Assembly: GCA_963922205.1 (NCBI GenBank)
Contig: CAWUHX010000101.1
Coordinates: 577,001 to 641,000 of the forward strand
Direction: 5' to 3'
Length of the DNA: 64,000 bases
From: Romanomermis culicivorax
Lineage: Eukaryota > Nematoda > Enoplea > Mermithida > Mermithidae
Each line of letters opens with the position of its first letter. The first letter of the stretch is position 1. Made by a program: the position numbers and the translations under genes. Positions 22,610-35,261 of this stretch are shown piece after piece. The notes below the pieces were generated by a model. It worked only from the letters and a program-made list of their open reading frames with translations, did no database searches and was not told where the DNA came from.

Positions 22610-23190
22610 CCAAATTATCACCAAAATACGCTTGTTTACTCTCCTGATAATTTTTTGTGTAAAGGGATCACATCTGTCGCATTCCCAATGGTCGAGGATC
22701 TCTTCCTCCAATAGGTCACGGAAGTAACTTCATTTACATTAATGATTTTTTTGTTTGAAGTGGCCACATCCATTGAATTCGTTTCGGTCGAAAACCTCTT
22801 CCATCAAAAAATTACAGAAATACACTTGGTTACATGCGGGACAATTTTTTGTGTGAAGTGATCACATTCATTAAATTCTCCATGGTCGAAAACCCTCTCC
22901 TCAAAAGAATCATGAAAACAGGCTTGTTTACACCCGAGATAATTTTTTGTGTAAAATGACGCATCCACTGAATTCCCCACAGTCGAAAACCTCTTCCTGC
23001 AAAAAACCACCCAAATACGCTTATTTGCACCCGAAATAATTTTTTTGTGTAAAGTGACTACATCCATCGAATTCCCAATGGTCGGAAACCCCTTCCTTCA
23101 TAAATTCACAAGAATACCCTCATAAACATCAATGATGATTTTTTGTGTAAGGTGACTGAGTCCATTGAATTCACTTCGGTCGAAAACCCT
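22610..23190 (+). repeat. 96-bp satellite array 1, right part
   Basis: Tandem units spaced 96-97 bp (GTCGAAAAC at 22789, 22885 and 22982), each with TTTGTGTAAAGTGA, CATTGAATTCCCCA and CGCTTGTTTACACCCG-type blocks. Translated ORFs across it are repetitive and not genes. Matching arrays lie at 26940-27850 and 37740-38370. Confidence 0.85.
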
Positions 23191-23665
23191 TAAACTCCCA
23201 ATAACGGTACTGATTCAATTGAAACTGCAAAAAATTCAGACACCGTAGTGCATAATGCTGCAAAAATTGGTTATTTTTGAAGCCGTAAGTTTATATAACA
23301 AATTGTCAAATTTCGCGGTTCTGGACATCCATTAATTGAATGGGGGCCATATTTTAAAAAAATAAAAAATCGCATTTGAGATTGCACCCCGAAGATGCTT
23401 AGGCCGAAGTATGAAGGTTGGATATGTGGCACACCCATTGCTGGGCATGGTGAAACTGGGGGGCTTTGAAAAGTGCGTTTTTTTCATGTTTTTGGGGCCC
23501 CGCGGAGCACCACTTGCAGATAGAGACGAAATGACAGAAGGCATCCCATTGTTTGCCCCTACGCCCAAAATTATGAAAAAAACCCGAAGGTTCTAGCTCT
23601 TACCGTTTTGGCGCTAGAGTGGGGGACATGAAATTTGGGGGCCAGTTGACGCTATCACGCCACCT
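23191..23665 (+). repeat. Tail module of the satellite element, copy 1
   Basis: About 475 bp following the array; from AAACTCCCAATAACGG to GACGCTATCACGCCACC. Nearly identical over more than 400 bp to 38375-38820, and diverged from 27850-28335. ORFs inside it (both strands) are identical between copies only because the DNA is, and are not supported as genes. Confidence 0.8.
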
Positions 23666-23684
23666 ATGATTTAAAAACTAACTA

Positions 23685-23929
23685 TAGTCTGTTTTTTATA
23701 AAATGCTTCCAAATAGAAAAGTGACACAAATCAGTACTGTCGTCAAAATCGTTTGCATAAAGTTCTTACTGTAAATTTTTTGACTCAAAAAATTGGTAAA
23801 GGTTAGGTCAGTATGCTCACAAATTTCCAGTCCTTTATGATATACTGTTTATAAGGAAATCGCAAAAATGTGAAATACTACTTGCTTTCCACTTTCATTA
23901 TTTGGAAGCATTTCAAGAAAAACAGACTA
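23685..23929. mobile_element. TA-flanked MITE (TAGTCTG family), best copy
   Basis: 245 bp with inverted ends TAGTCTGTTTTTTATAAAAT and its complement, flanked by TA on both sides (23683-23684, 23930-23931), as expected of Tc1/mariner/pogo-mobilised MITEs. Other copies: 2645-2871, 55069-55191 (inside a ZNHIT1 intron), 61039-61272, 61609-61852. Non-coding. Confidence 0.75.
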
Positions 23930-23931
23930 TA

Positions 23932-24334
23932 GATCAATGTACTCAAGGTTAGGCATTATTCATCTTTTTTTCAAAGTTACGGAGAATTTTTTTGTTTTTT
24001 AGACTCTTCTGTTGTCATCTGACCGTGATTTAGGAGTGTTAAGGTACTGTTATCGTGGTAAAAATAAAATATTTTGAAGATCAGGCGTATTTCAATGAAT
24101 TTGTTACTGGAGGGCGAAAAATTTTGCATATCTTATAATATCAAAGTATAGTGGAATTGTAAGCGACCACAATGAATGAAATTTAAGCAAAAAATGTAAA
24201 TTTAGATTTGTAGAATAACTTGGTTATTAATTTTGCGTAATTTAATGAAAGTTGACCCTTTCTTTTCAGAATCATGAAATGTGAAGAGAAAATTTTTTCC
24301 TTTCAAAAAATTGATTGCAAGGTCTCATATTGAC
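23932..24334. other. Intergenic, nothing recognised
   Basis: About 400 bp of AT-rich sequence; no ORF, repeat match or regulatory motif that I can support. Confidence 0.5.
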
Positions 24335-25903
24335 ACTAGTTTATTAGAAAATGCCCTGATGGGGCAGAAAAAAGAAGAATATACTTGCTTCAATAGTTGC
24401 CATACTAGAAAAAGAAGTGAACTAGATTTTTGAGAACTTGGGGCAAAGTTGGAAAAAATTCACTTTCTTTATATTGAATTTTCATTCTGTCTCAAAAAAA
24501 TTTTATATGTCTGTGAAAAAGTATATTCTGCAGCATCGTGCATTTTGTCCTTCCTCTGGCGTCAACTACAGTAAAATTTTTCTGTATGAAAATTGTATGC
24601 ACATGATTTCAAGTGTAAAGAAATGGTAAACCAATAGCATTCTAACTCCCGATAAAATTCAAAACTCCTGCCTCTCACACTAGCTGAAAAATAGTGCGGG
24701 GAGGCATATTATAGTCATTTTCAGAACTATAAAGGAACCTGAGGTTCTTTGCACTAACCCAACTGAGGATAATCTCAACACCGGGATTAAATTGATCATC
24801 CTGAGTTTAAGCTATTCACAATGTCCAAATTATTTTCTCCCAATGTACAAACCATACCCACTCCAGGATCAACTAATACTGAGGTTTAAGTTCGAGTTTT
24901 GCAATTGCAAACAATTTATTTGCTTTAGAGATAAGAAAATAATGTGAAAATTTTAGTGCAACCCGACAGCTCGAGCTGGGAAAAATCTCGACATTGAGCT
25001 TGTTACAATCTTGATGAATTTTAAATTATACCAAACTTGAGATCAAACCGAGTCGCCTTCTTGTTTGAGATTATCTTGAGCTCGAGACTCTACTGGCAGT
25101 CCCACAGCAACGGTACAACTTTTTTAAAAGCACAACGAGAGCGACAGGGATGGGTGAAATTGCTTCTCGTCTGCAATCCCATAAAAAGCGCTCTTTTTGC
25201 TCATTTCTGTTTAAATCGAAAAACTGTGAATGATGCTATTTTGTTGAATAGTTGAATAGAAAAGAATAAACTTGTTTGTAGCGTGTAATCAGTAGAACTT
25301 ACGGAGTGAATTCTATAGGACATGTTATATAAAATGAGTGAATGAACCGTATCTGGCACAATATATTTAGTTCTTAGAAGACTTTGTGGTGTAGCTCTTT
25401 TTTCTAAAAAAAAGCTGTGTGGGATTTTATGTGCAATTTTCCCACAGTTGATTCCTTTTGTTGACACCAAACTCAGTAAAAATGTTTAACACAGTTGGAA
25501 GCAAACATATGTGAGAGGGGACATGGGGGTGTAAGCTTTCACAAGGGTTTTGAAACTGGGAAATTTGTTATGCAAAAAAAAATTTTTGATCGACTTTTTA
25601 TGAATTTTTTATCTCACAAAATGCCAAAATACCAAGGTCCACGCCTGTACTCTCCTAAAAATTTCAGAAATGCCCATTCTTGATTGGAAAGTGTGTTGAT
25701 GCACTCAGCTGCAGAATATACTTTTCCACAGACATAGAAAATTTTTTTGAGACAGAATGAAAATCCAATATAAAGAAAGTGAATTTTTTCCAACTTTGAC
25801 CCAAGTTCTCAAAAACCTAGTCCACTTCTTTCTCTAGTATGGCAACTATTGAAGCAAGTATATTTTTCTTTTTTCTGCCTGGGGCATTGTCTAATAAACT
25901 AGT
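24335..25903. mobile_element. 1.57 kb inverted-repeat element with ACTAGT ends, full copy
   Basis: Left end ACTAGTTTATTAGAAAATGC and right end GGGGCATTGTCTAATAAACT followed by AGT are inverted, and the inverted similarity extends about 200 bp inward (24335-24545 versus 25700-25903). The interior matches 7890-9303. No transposase ORF, so non-autonomous. Target duplication unclear. Fragments lie at 3792-3835 and 37430-37588. Confidence 0.7.
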
Positions 25904-26143
25904 TCACCTCTTTTTAGTGGGCCCCAACCATGCACAAAAACTTTCATAGAAGCACATTGAAGTTTTAAATTTGGTCATCTTCAAGTCAAAAAAACAATGA
26001 AAAAGAATCTTCAAGCTATGAATTCTCACTTTCGGTGGAAGTTGTAACGTACCTGCTAAAGCAGTACTGTAAATATATGGCATACTGTATGTGATAAACA
26101 TTTATTAAATATTATTCATTTTCATATTTTATTGTCTCAAGGG
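25904..26143 (+). repeat. Host composite repeat carrying the empty Polinton site
   Basis: Paralogue of 9304-9381 joined to 21360-21420. At about 25977 the bases GGTCATCTTCAAGTC show the uninterrupted site, with ATCTTC once. Continues into the segment preceding the LTR-like block. Confidence 0.7.
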
Positions 26144-26923
26144 TGTCTGGGATTCACACCCAAACATTCCTACAAAATTACGTGAAGTACTTTATTTTGA
26201 TCCGTTCACACCCCGGTAGCCCAATTAAGATGCCATAATTAATCTGCACAAACGGCAGCTGGCCCCCTAGAACCTACACTAAACTACACATTTCACAGCT
26301 ACTGTAATCCCCCGTAAAAATCGTAAACAACACCTGCACACAGTAAAATACGTAAAAGCCCCGCCAGACAGTAGTCTCAAGTAAAATGGTAGCGGCGGCC
26401 CCACAAAACATGTGTATACAGAGAAACCGATACAGGAAGCATGCACAGAAGCACAGAGGTGTGGCCAAGCCCACCGTAGAAAGCAAGCGGAGCACGAAAA
26501 GCATACAGTACCAGGAAAGCATTAGAAAGGCGTGACTAAGAAAGCATAAAAAGCGTAGCAGGAAGCGACGATTGGCGGAAGAAGATGGACAGAAGCACGA
26601 CCTCCCATGACGCCCAGGGAGTGGCCAAAAACGTTGTATAAAAGAAGAAGCAAAGCGTGATTTTATTATTAGTGTAATTTTCAATTTTCGACTTCCGCGC
26701 CCCGTATTTGCAAACGTTTTTATACTGAGAGCGAGTCTCGTTTTATTCGGAAGCAATTAAGCCGTGTTTATCGTTTACCGTTGTCGTATTGTCGTATCGA
26801 CGTTTCAAGCAGCCGTCGATCATCGTTATCCATATTGCCATATTGTACGCCCGCGCCCCTTTGTCCCCGCCCTAGCAACCGTTGGTTGAAAGTAAAGTAC
26901 CTCACACAAATCTGGTCGTTACA
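26144..26923 (+). mobile_element. LTR-like block 2
   Basis: 780 bp diverged copy of 21805-22598: TGTCTGGGATTCACACC at the start, CGTTACA at the end, TATAAAAG near 26637. Minus-strand ORFs across it are short, differ between copies and show no pol motif. Confidence 0.5.
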
Positions 26924-26939
26924 AAGTAAAGGATGTGTA

Positions 26940-27850
26940 AACCGCAGACTGAAAGGTGACCATATCTATTGAATTCCTCATGGTCTAGAATCCTTCAACC
27001 CAAAAAATCGCAGAAATGCCTTTGTTTACACAAATGAGTTCTTTTTGTGTAAACTGACTCCATCCATTGAATTCCCCATAGTCAGAAACATCTTCCCTCA
27101 AAAGATCGCAGAAATACATTTGTTTACACTGAATATGAATTAGTGTGTAAAGTGATCACTTTCATTAAGTTCCAGTGATCGAAAACCCCTTTCGAAGAAA
27201 ATTTTTTTGCGTAAAGTGATTGCATTCATTAAATTTCCCATGGTCGAGAACTCCTTCCACAAAAAAATGACGAAAACAGGCTTGGTTAAATCCGGAATAA
27301 TTCTTTTGTGTAAAGTGACGCATCCATTGAATTCCCCACAGTCAAAAACCCTTCCATAAAAAATCACAAAAACATGCTTTTTCACATCCCAGATAGTTTG
27401 TTTTGTGTAAAATGATGCATCCGTTGAATTGTCGGCAGTCGGAAACCCCTTCCATAAAAAATCACGAAAATACGCTCGTTTACACCCGGGATAAGTTTTT
27501 GTATAAAGTGATCGCATTCTTCAAATTCCCCATGGTCGAAAACCCCTTCCAGCAAAAAATTACAAAAATACGTTTGTTTACACAAGGGATAATTTTTTGT
27601 GTAAAGTAATCAGATTCATTGAATTCCTCGTGGTCGAAAATCCCCTTCTCAAGAAAATTACGGCAATGCGCTTGTTTACACCCGAGGTAATTTTTTCGTG
27701 TAAAGTGAGAACGTCTATTGAATTCCCCGCGGTCGAAAATTGCCTCCACTGAAAAATCACGGAAATACGCTTGTTTACACCTGGGATAATTTTTCGTGTA
27801 AAGTGACCGCGTCCATCAAATTCCCAATGGTCGAAAATTCTTGTAGCCCA
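26940..27850 (+). repeat. 96-bp satellite array 2
   Basis: About nine tandem units of 96-98 bp, each with GGTCGAAAAC, a CAAAAAATCACGAAAATACG-type block and TTTGTGTAAAGTGA. More regular than array 1. All ORFs in both strands are repeats of the unit. Confidence 0.85.
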
Positions 27851-28335
27851 AAAATATCAATAAGGCTACCGGTTCAATTGAAACTGCAAAAAAATTAGTA
27901 GTGCGTTATGCTGCAAAAAATTATTTTTTGAACCCATAAGTATTATATAACAAAATTGGGGAATTTGGCGTTTTCCCGGACTTTGGTCAACCATATAATT
28001 GAATTGAGGCCATATTTCAAAGAAGAAAAAATTCGCATTTGAGATTACACCTCCAAGATGCTTAGGCCGAAGTATGGAGGTTGGATATGGCACACCGATT
28101 GCTGGGCATGGTGGAACTGGGGGCCTTAAAGGCCTTTTACCTGTTTTTGGGGCCCCACCGAGCACCACTTGCAGATAGAGGCGAAATGACAAAAGGCACC
28201 CCATAGTTTGCCCCCTATGCCCGATATTATGCAAAAAACCCGAAGGTTCTAGCTCTTACCGTTTTGGCTCTAGGGGGGGGCATGAAATTTGGGGGCCAAG
28301 TATATTATAGGTTGACGCTGTCGCGCCACCTATGA
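27851..28335 (+). repeat. Tail module of the satellite element, copy 2 (diverged)
   Basis: Same module as 23191-23665 with many substitutions and short indels; ends GACGCTGTCGCGCCACCTAT. Shows the family is older than the near-identical pair at 23 and 38 kb. Confidence 0.75.
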
Positions 28336-30110
28336 TCAAAGTACCAAAAGTTTGAAGAAAAACACCTTTGCTGACCAGTGGTCATTTGATGTTGTATAAC
28401 ATCAATGGGGATAAAAGACTCCGGTATTTTCGACCAACAATTTATTAAGAATGTTTGAAGGCAAAATTATTTACTTTTGTGGATATGCCTTGCAGAAGCA
28501 TGAACGTGCTGTTTGGTTAGACACCTTATGGCGATTTGTAGTAGCCATATGTTCTAATTTCATTTGTAGCACCACTGAAAATTGCGCCTATTTTCAAATG
28601 CAACATTGATATGTGCCCAGTATGTATTTCCTACATAAATGTAATGCACCAGTTGGATTTTAGTCTGTATGTACTATTTTCCTCATTGCTGATAATCTAC
28701 TCCTGGAAAAGTAAATTGTAAAACATGATTTTTCCCTTGAAGCAGAGAGATATTGAGATAGATTAAGTGATCAAATTGATCACTGAATGGGTGCTGAAAA
28801 TCAATTCCAACTACTTTCCAGACAAGTGGTGCAATATCACAAAATTGAGCAACAGAGGCTTGTTCATTGAGAATGGAAAGTATCAGGAAACGGAAATAGA
28901 CGTTGTTGAAGTGGCCTGAGAAAGTATTCGAAATGGACAACAAACAACATTTAGTTCCTGTCTGCTTATTCCAACAACTCTAACCATACTAAAGAATACT
29001 AGATTTGCATATGTTTGCTAGTGTGGTTCAATGGTATCGTGCACTTCTGCTAGCGAGCAATCCGTTCAATATAATCTCTTAATTAGAAGGACTGATAACT
29101 ATTTTTACTTGAATCTACTTTGTGTTCAATCTTGCAAGAGTAATCTACGAGTATCATAAAATGAAAAAATAAAGAAAAGCTGCATAAACAAAAACAAATT
29201 CAATACTATCGAGAAAATAAAAAAATAAAATTTAACGTCATGACTTCCCCTTGATGTTGTAGGACATCAAAATGCAAAAGTCATATACCATAGCTTGAAG
29301 TGAAATTTTGTCTAAACAGTAAGAACTATCAGAATCAGCATTTTATTACCTAACCCACAATTTTATTACAATCAAAAGCCAAAAACTTGATTTAAAAAAC
29401 TTTTTTGAATGAAATGAAGAAAAAAACATAATTTTTGGCTGACAAAAATCCAAATTGCTCGAAAACAAAAATTCTGTTTATAAAAAGCACAGTTGCCCAT
29501 ATATCATTCCTACTGATGTTGCCAAACAATAAATTATCCATTCGTCAGAGTCAAGCTCCGCCTAATTTTCAGCCAATTAGAAATTTGATGTTGTTGAACA
29601 TCCCTGGGAAAGAAAGGATTAATTTGCCAACAGCTGATTTGCACAAAATTTTACATGCAATCGTTCATTAGGATTTTCACTGTTTTGTATAAGCTGCCAA
29701 AAGGACAGGCTGGCCCTCCGAAACCTTGAACCACCTGAATTCTCCAAAATAATCATTCAGACTCTCCTCAAATTTCTCAATCCACGATACAAAATAAAAA
29801 ATCCCTGTTTTACTGCAAACAATGGGTATTTTGGGGTTTCCATTAACACCATCTGCTCAATTTTTGGACTGGTCAAACCTGATATATTCCCCACTTTCCT
29901 AGTTGGAGCATTTATAACTGATTTCTAATCCTAACTCACTACATTTACCCATTAGCCTAAATGACATGGTTTTTGAACTGAACCTCCATTTGGAAAAATA
30001 ATGACTGAAAAAATGATTGACAATTTTTCCACATTTTTTGAGTGAGTCCTGGACGGTTTTTTTCCACAGTGACAACATATCAGATTGAGATTAATTCAAT
30101 ATTTTCAAGG
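28336..30110. other. Intergenic region downstream of the serpin
   Basis: No gene that I can support. Imperfect palindromes of the GATGTTGTATAACATC type occur at about 28388, 29251 and 29588. A short open stretch at about 28450-28610 (plus) encodes KIIYFCGYALQKHERAVWLD but is isolated and unassigned. Confidence 0.4.
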
Positions 30111-30117
30111 ACATCAT

Positions 30118-30123
30118 TTTATT
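30118..30123 (-). terminator. Serpin polyadenylation signal
   Basis: AATAAA on the minus strand, 45 bp downstream of the serpin TGA stop. Correct strand and spacing for a cleavage signal. Confidence 0.6.
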
Positions 30124-30167
30124 CTAAATTGAGAATATAAAACTTTAAAATTCGAATATACTGTATT

Positions 30168-33100
30168 TCAGTTTTGCGCAGGTTTAGTGTAGCGGCCAGC
30201 GAAAAGCACTGATTCGAAGTTTCGCGTCCGACCATGCTCCATAGTAATGAAAAAGACGAATTCATAATCAGCATGGAAATGCACTTCAGGGGCGAATTCA
30301 TCAGGACTCATGTGAAACACAATTTCCATTGCTGAAGCAGCTGCGGCTTTGACACTAGATTCAGTGACCTAGATTGAGCGAAATGTGTATAAGTGTTTTA
30401 GGATAGGTGATTTTTGTGAAAATGTTTGAATAAACTAAGTTTTGGATTACAAAACAGAAAAATAAGATTAAAACAAAATTAGAAAAATTGAATTACTGAT
30501 CAGATAAACATTGAATTGAATGAATATGGTGGAAATCATTGGCTATGGACTCACATCAATGACAACTTTGTGGCGTATGTCGGAAACGGCAACTTCCCGT
30601 TGTCCATGTTTGAACAGAAGACTTAAATCAGCAACGGACTGATTGAAAATATCAGTGATGTTCAACAAATTCATATTATCCAGCATTTTTTCAGCAGTAT
30701 ACTCCATTGTGAATTTTGGAAGCTTGACCTGTAAAAAAGAGCGGGGTAGAGGAGAGTTTATGGCCGAGACTAATTTTGTATTCCGTATGTGATTGAAAGC
30801 AATCAATTGTAGCTGTCACTCAGGAGAGTACATAGGTCAAATGTTAGATATCAATGTATTATCCCTAGGAGATACAGTATTATACCCTATAAAAGGAGGC
30901 ATGTATTGTCACTTGCCGGCAGGTTTTCATGAGTCCTTGTCAATGACATGGAGGAAAATAAACGTTACATGATTTTGGACATCCTGATGACCTACGAATC
31001 CACAGTACTCTTGAAAACTTTTCATTCTTGGCAATTTTGCTAAAGCTGAAACCAGGCTGTTTAGTTTTTGTAACTTAGAGTAAAATTACAGACTTGGCAC
31101 ATTTTTTATGACTCACATCAACTATTTTGTTTTGGAAATTGATTTCTCCTGCGAATTTTCGGCGTATGACGTCAGCGATGTCTATTCTATAATTCGATTT
31201 TTGTATGGCGACGTACAACTTTAAGTATACTAAATCGAACGGTAACCCTATCATCGAAAAGCCGTCTTTTTCGTAATAAGGGATATCTTGGAATGTGCCT
31301 TGCAAAAATTTCACCCTGTGAACTATTCTGCCTTGCTTGCCTATCTCGGTAAAATCGCCAACCACGGTTTCTGGAAAAGATTCTCGGAAAAAAGATTTAA
31401 AGTACAGCGCATTGACCAACACCATGGCCGTATTGGCGTTCAGGCTCCCGTGTGGTAGGAAGTCTTTGATTAGGCTTTCTGTTGAATCAGCCACAATCTG
31501 GTTAATATCTGTCACAACTTTGTCTCCACGTGAACCAAAGTCGTCCTGTGTGGAAAAAAACAATGTAAAAAGTGCAAAAATGCCCAAACTTACGCGGCTG
31601 GTGCGTCAGAAAGCTAACACTCGGTGAGGGGCTCGGCCTCCTGCATTCTAGGCAGATGGTTCGGAAATTGGGGTTCTAGTGTGGGTGGTGTGTTCAGGGC
31701 AGGCTGCACGATGAACAGCTGAATGCACCACTATAATAGAATATTGAGAAACAAAAGGTCCACAAAGTCAAGCTGCATCTGGGGGAGCAGCTATACTTCC
31801 CATTTGCCACTTTCGGACAGTTTCCCAGAAATAAGGGGCAAGATTTCAATACTGTGTAGGGTTATTTATTACTAAGCAAGGAATTTCAAGGTGCTGCTGC
31901 TTTATTCCTTACTTTGGGAATATAAAAACTACCCTCATTTGATTAACAACTCACTTTGAAAGATCCTCAAGGTGGATCTTGACTTTCTCAGAATACCTGG
32001 AAAATTCCGCCGATACCACTCAAGTTTTGAATATTAATCACTTGTCGACTCGAACAGAAACAATCTTTTTTGTAGAACTTCCTTCATCTTGGAACGTCGA
32101 TGGATTGTGTGTCGATTCAGCTACCATGTTATTCTAGCTAACTGCATCAATTCAACCTTCAGTGAATTTATCCGCAGAGAAAAAATTTCGAAAATTTACG
32201 TGGATCAGCATGACCGTTCAAATATCTCAGCAGGTCTTACATCTAAGGTACTCATCAAGCTCCTTCTATCGATTATAAGTGTAGAAAAACGACGTTTTTT
32301 GAAAAAGTTCGAATTAATATGAGTGGCTGGATCGGAATGGAGTCGGTGCTTTCTTAAACAAGTTTTTATGAAGATCCTCAGCCTTCCTTAAAGAAATATC
32401 ACACAAATTTCAAACTAGAAAAACCATGTTATGAATAAGTGAGCTACTTGAAAAACTTTTCTTACAATTCAGTTGTCCAATAAAAATACACCATTGATTA
32501 TTTCATGGAGAAAAAAAACAGTAGCTGAACTGCGACATTGGCCGAAAAGGCTCAATTATGCAAAAGATTTTTTTTAATTTACTCGCTCAAATTTAGCATG
32601 AGGGAAATTCTTTTTTGTGTCGTTAAGAAATTTTTCCTTGACGGCTAAACGTTCGTTGATGGCCAAAACTGTAGCATATTTCAACGTCGTATAATAGCTC
32701 TCGTATTCTTGCGACGCTTTCAGTAGACTTCTCATGTATTCAGTGATATGTGGGCAATAGGAACGTTTGCAATCGAAAATTTGTTTTTGTATTTGTTTTT
32801 TGGTATTTCCGGCCGCGCCGTTCAACACTGTGGCGAAAATCATTTCCAGAGAGACGGGCGAAAACACGAAATTTTTATTGAAATTTTTCGTATGCAGCAC
32901 GCCCGAAAAATCCGCGGCGAATTTCGAGTTATTGTAGACGCGATTTTGTGCAGGCGAACCTGAAACTTGCAAATTAAAAAAAAAATAATCAATTTCTGAC
33001 AAGTTTCTACCTTCGGTATGATAAGTTGAAAATTAATCATATCTCAAAACGCAATATTTTGGGTAGTTTATTATTAGTTTTTGTTAAAAACAAAAATTTC

Positions 33101-35161
33101 ACACCGCTACAGTTACGGCAAATTTTAAAAATTGTCGTATTTTGGGTATTTTTCAGTCGTTTTGCTAGCCGAACGATATTTCAGGATAGGGTTGATCTCA
33201 TTCGATAAATGAATATTTCTTTTACACAAGAGAGAATAAGCTGTCTTTTGGTGGCCTAAATTTTTGCTCATTACACCTTTCAAGAGAGTTCAAAGTCTGG
33301 AAAAAGAGCCGTCGAAATTAAATAAATTTTGCTTGTGGGACGCTTTCCGTCGAGCACTTTCTCATCGGATGCCGCAGAAATTTATTTTCTTATTTTGTAC
33401 CCCATGCATTCTTACTGTATTGGCAAAATTTTTGTACCGTCAGCTCTGAAGAAGGCATGCTCATGGAAATCACTCAGAAGTCACTGCATTTTTCAGGTAG
33501 CCCTTGTCATGTGATACGTTTATTATCTGTACTATAGAATTATCAAGTACCTAACAGACTATAGTTTGACGTACTAATTATTTCTCAAACGAGCATTTTA
33601 CACTCTGCAAAAAAGTTCAATTGTCGAAAATGAGAACCAAAAAAAAAATCCTCTTTATGGGCACTGGGGTACAGCTTCAAGCATGATGCCGAGGAATTTT
33701 ATCTTTTTATTCTTTGGCTCATGCATTCCTAGATTAGCTGCTAAAGTAACATCTCGTTATCGTGTACCGTTTTGGCGGCTGTAGACATTTACATACACTG
33801 CTCATGTCATTCAAATATGTTTTTGAATCTGGATAAATGTCCAATCAATAAAGTTGTGGGAAAACAGGATGCGTCCTGAGCTACGCGAAAAAATGTGGCC
33901 TGAAGATAAATTTTCGTTGATCTATGTTTGATGGTTTCTGAACAATGAGCTTCAAATGAAAAATCGAAAACTTTGAAAATTTTCATTAAATTTCAAAAAT
34001 TGGGCGGTTGTTTGAAATCCATTTACAGAAAAATTGCAAGAGGTATTCGGATACTCAGCTTTTTTGGAAAGGCACTAAAATCTACTATAATTTGCTACTC
34101 TAACATCATGTGGTGTGAACAGGGTGCCTTCAACTGTAGAGCACTTTCGCACAGCATTATACCATAGGTGGAGTCAGACAGCCGAAAATTATTTTGAAAC
34201 ATTAAACTCGCAGCTTCAATTTTTTCGAGTCAAATTACTGAAAAGAAAAATTTCTTTGCATCTCTTCTGAGTTGCGCAACCGATCGATGAAATTTTACGA
34301 GTGATTCGACTCACATCTTTTATTTTTATTCGTCTAAATGTGAACGTTTTGAATGTTTCCTGCATCTCGTTGATGGCATATTTAGGGGAATCAATCCGCG
34401 TTTTTGTATCAACTTTCAGAATGTGCAGACACCTACAGCTCCCAAACCGGTGCATTAATCTGATTGAAATTTTAACACAATAGCTCAAACATTAGAGCCA
34501 AAAATCAAGAAAAAATTCTGCGGCATCCTATGGGAAGGTGCCCCGAAGAAGGCCCCATCGGACTTTTCTGGTTAATTTCAACTTCCATGATGACACTTTA
34601 AAATGGAATAAAAAGTGTAAAATAAAGTTTCAGAAAATGTTTTTCATGTCTCCATATAGAGCATGGTCTTCTGCATGCAATGAACATTCGGCTTTAGAAT
34701 CGCGTCTTTTCCGAGATGGGATACTTCGATACACATGTATAGACCGAAAAATGCCAAAAAATGTAAAAATGCTATGCTGTCACGATACTCAGCGTGTAAA
34801 ACTACTCAAAATATCTCTTTTTCAGATATTATTAACTTTCAACTTATCATAGGTCAATGGAGCCCCAATATTTACATACAGTAAACTATTGCTTCTGTGC
34901 TGGCTTACTGTATAAATACCCGATCTTAGGTGAAAATTATGACCATTTTCAAAACTGTTCTATCCGCAGCCTTTATGTAGGTAACATAAAAACCAATCAT
35001 AGCTAAACCTTCTGTCAAACTCAAATTGCCAGTAATTAGAAAACTGAACCAATCTACCCGATCCGTCATTGACACACTGAAACTACTTTAGGAAATTAGC
35101 ACGGCTTACCAACGGAGATTCCTACGCAAGACAGTATGAAAATTGACAGTGTGAGCTCCAT
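30168..35161 (-). CDS. Secreted serpin (serine protease inhibitor family), five coding exons
   Basis: Exons on the minus strand: 35161-35110, 32959-32583, 31545-31117, 30728-30555, 30368-30168. All four introns have GT..AG ends and phases agree, giving 410 aa, the normal serpin size. Exon 1 is a signal peptide (MELTLSIFILSCVGISVG). Recognisable parts: FVFSPVSLEMIFATVLNGAA (helix B), NANTAMVLVNALYFKSFF (strand 3A), VKLPKFTMEY, SVADLSLLFK, HKVVID, then the reactive-loop hinge TESSVKAAAASA and the C-terminus FVFFI..SVLFAGRYTKP. The hinge deviates from the usual Glu-Glu-Gly-Thr-Glu-Ala4: P15 is Ser and P14 Val, P13 Lys. The run of small residues suggests an inhibitory fold is still possible. The scissile bond lies in EIVFHMSP, so P1 may be Phe, His or Met, pointing to a chymotrypsin-like target if inhibitory. 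Predicted extracellular. Confidence 0.93.
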
Positions 35162-35215
35162 AGCTTATTCGATCGATTCGAAAAATAGTCGTATCGTGGC
35201 GTATAAAATCGTTCC

Positions 35216-35257
35216 GAATGAAAATGTTGTGCTCTCCATTTTTCATAAGCTTTTATA
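35216..35257 (-). promoter_or_regulatory. Putative serpin core promoter (TATA box and initiator)
   Basis: On the minus strand TATAAAAG (35257-35250) is followed about 36 bp later by TCATTC (35221-35216), which fits the arthropod initiator TCAKTY; the serpin ATG lies 55 bp further on at 35161. Spacing is slightly long for a TATA/Inr pair. Inferred from sequence only. Confidence 0.4.
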
Positions 35258-35261
35258 ATTC

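Noticed and set aside
23332-23596. Conserved ORFs (both strands), identical to those at 38520-38784
   Set aside because: Identity reflects recent DNA duplication of the tail module; the diverged third copy does not keep the frames.
26274-26756. 160-codon minus-strand ORF in LTR-like block 2
   Set aside because: Not conserved with the ORFs in block 1 and without domain features; partly an artefact of the LTR sequence.
21460-28000. CRISPR-like array
   Set aside because: The 96-bp units are contiguous, degenerate satellite repeats without unique spacers, in a eukaryotic genome.
29015-29080. tRNA-like sequence with TGGTTCAATGGT
   Set aside because: An A-box-like string and a weak B box are present, but the acceptor, anticodon and T stems do not pair; at most an old tRNA relic.
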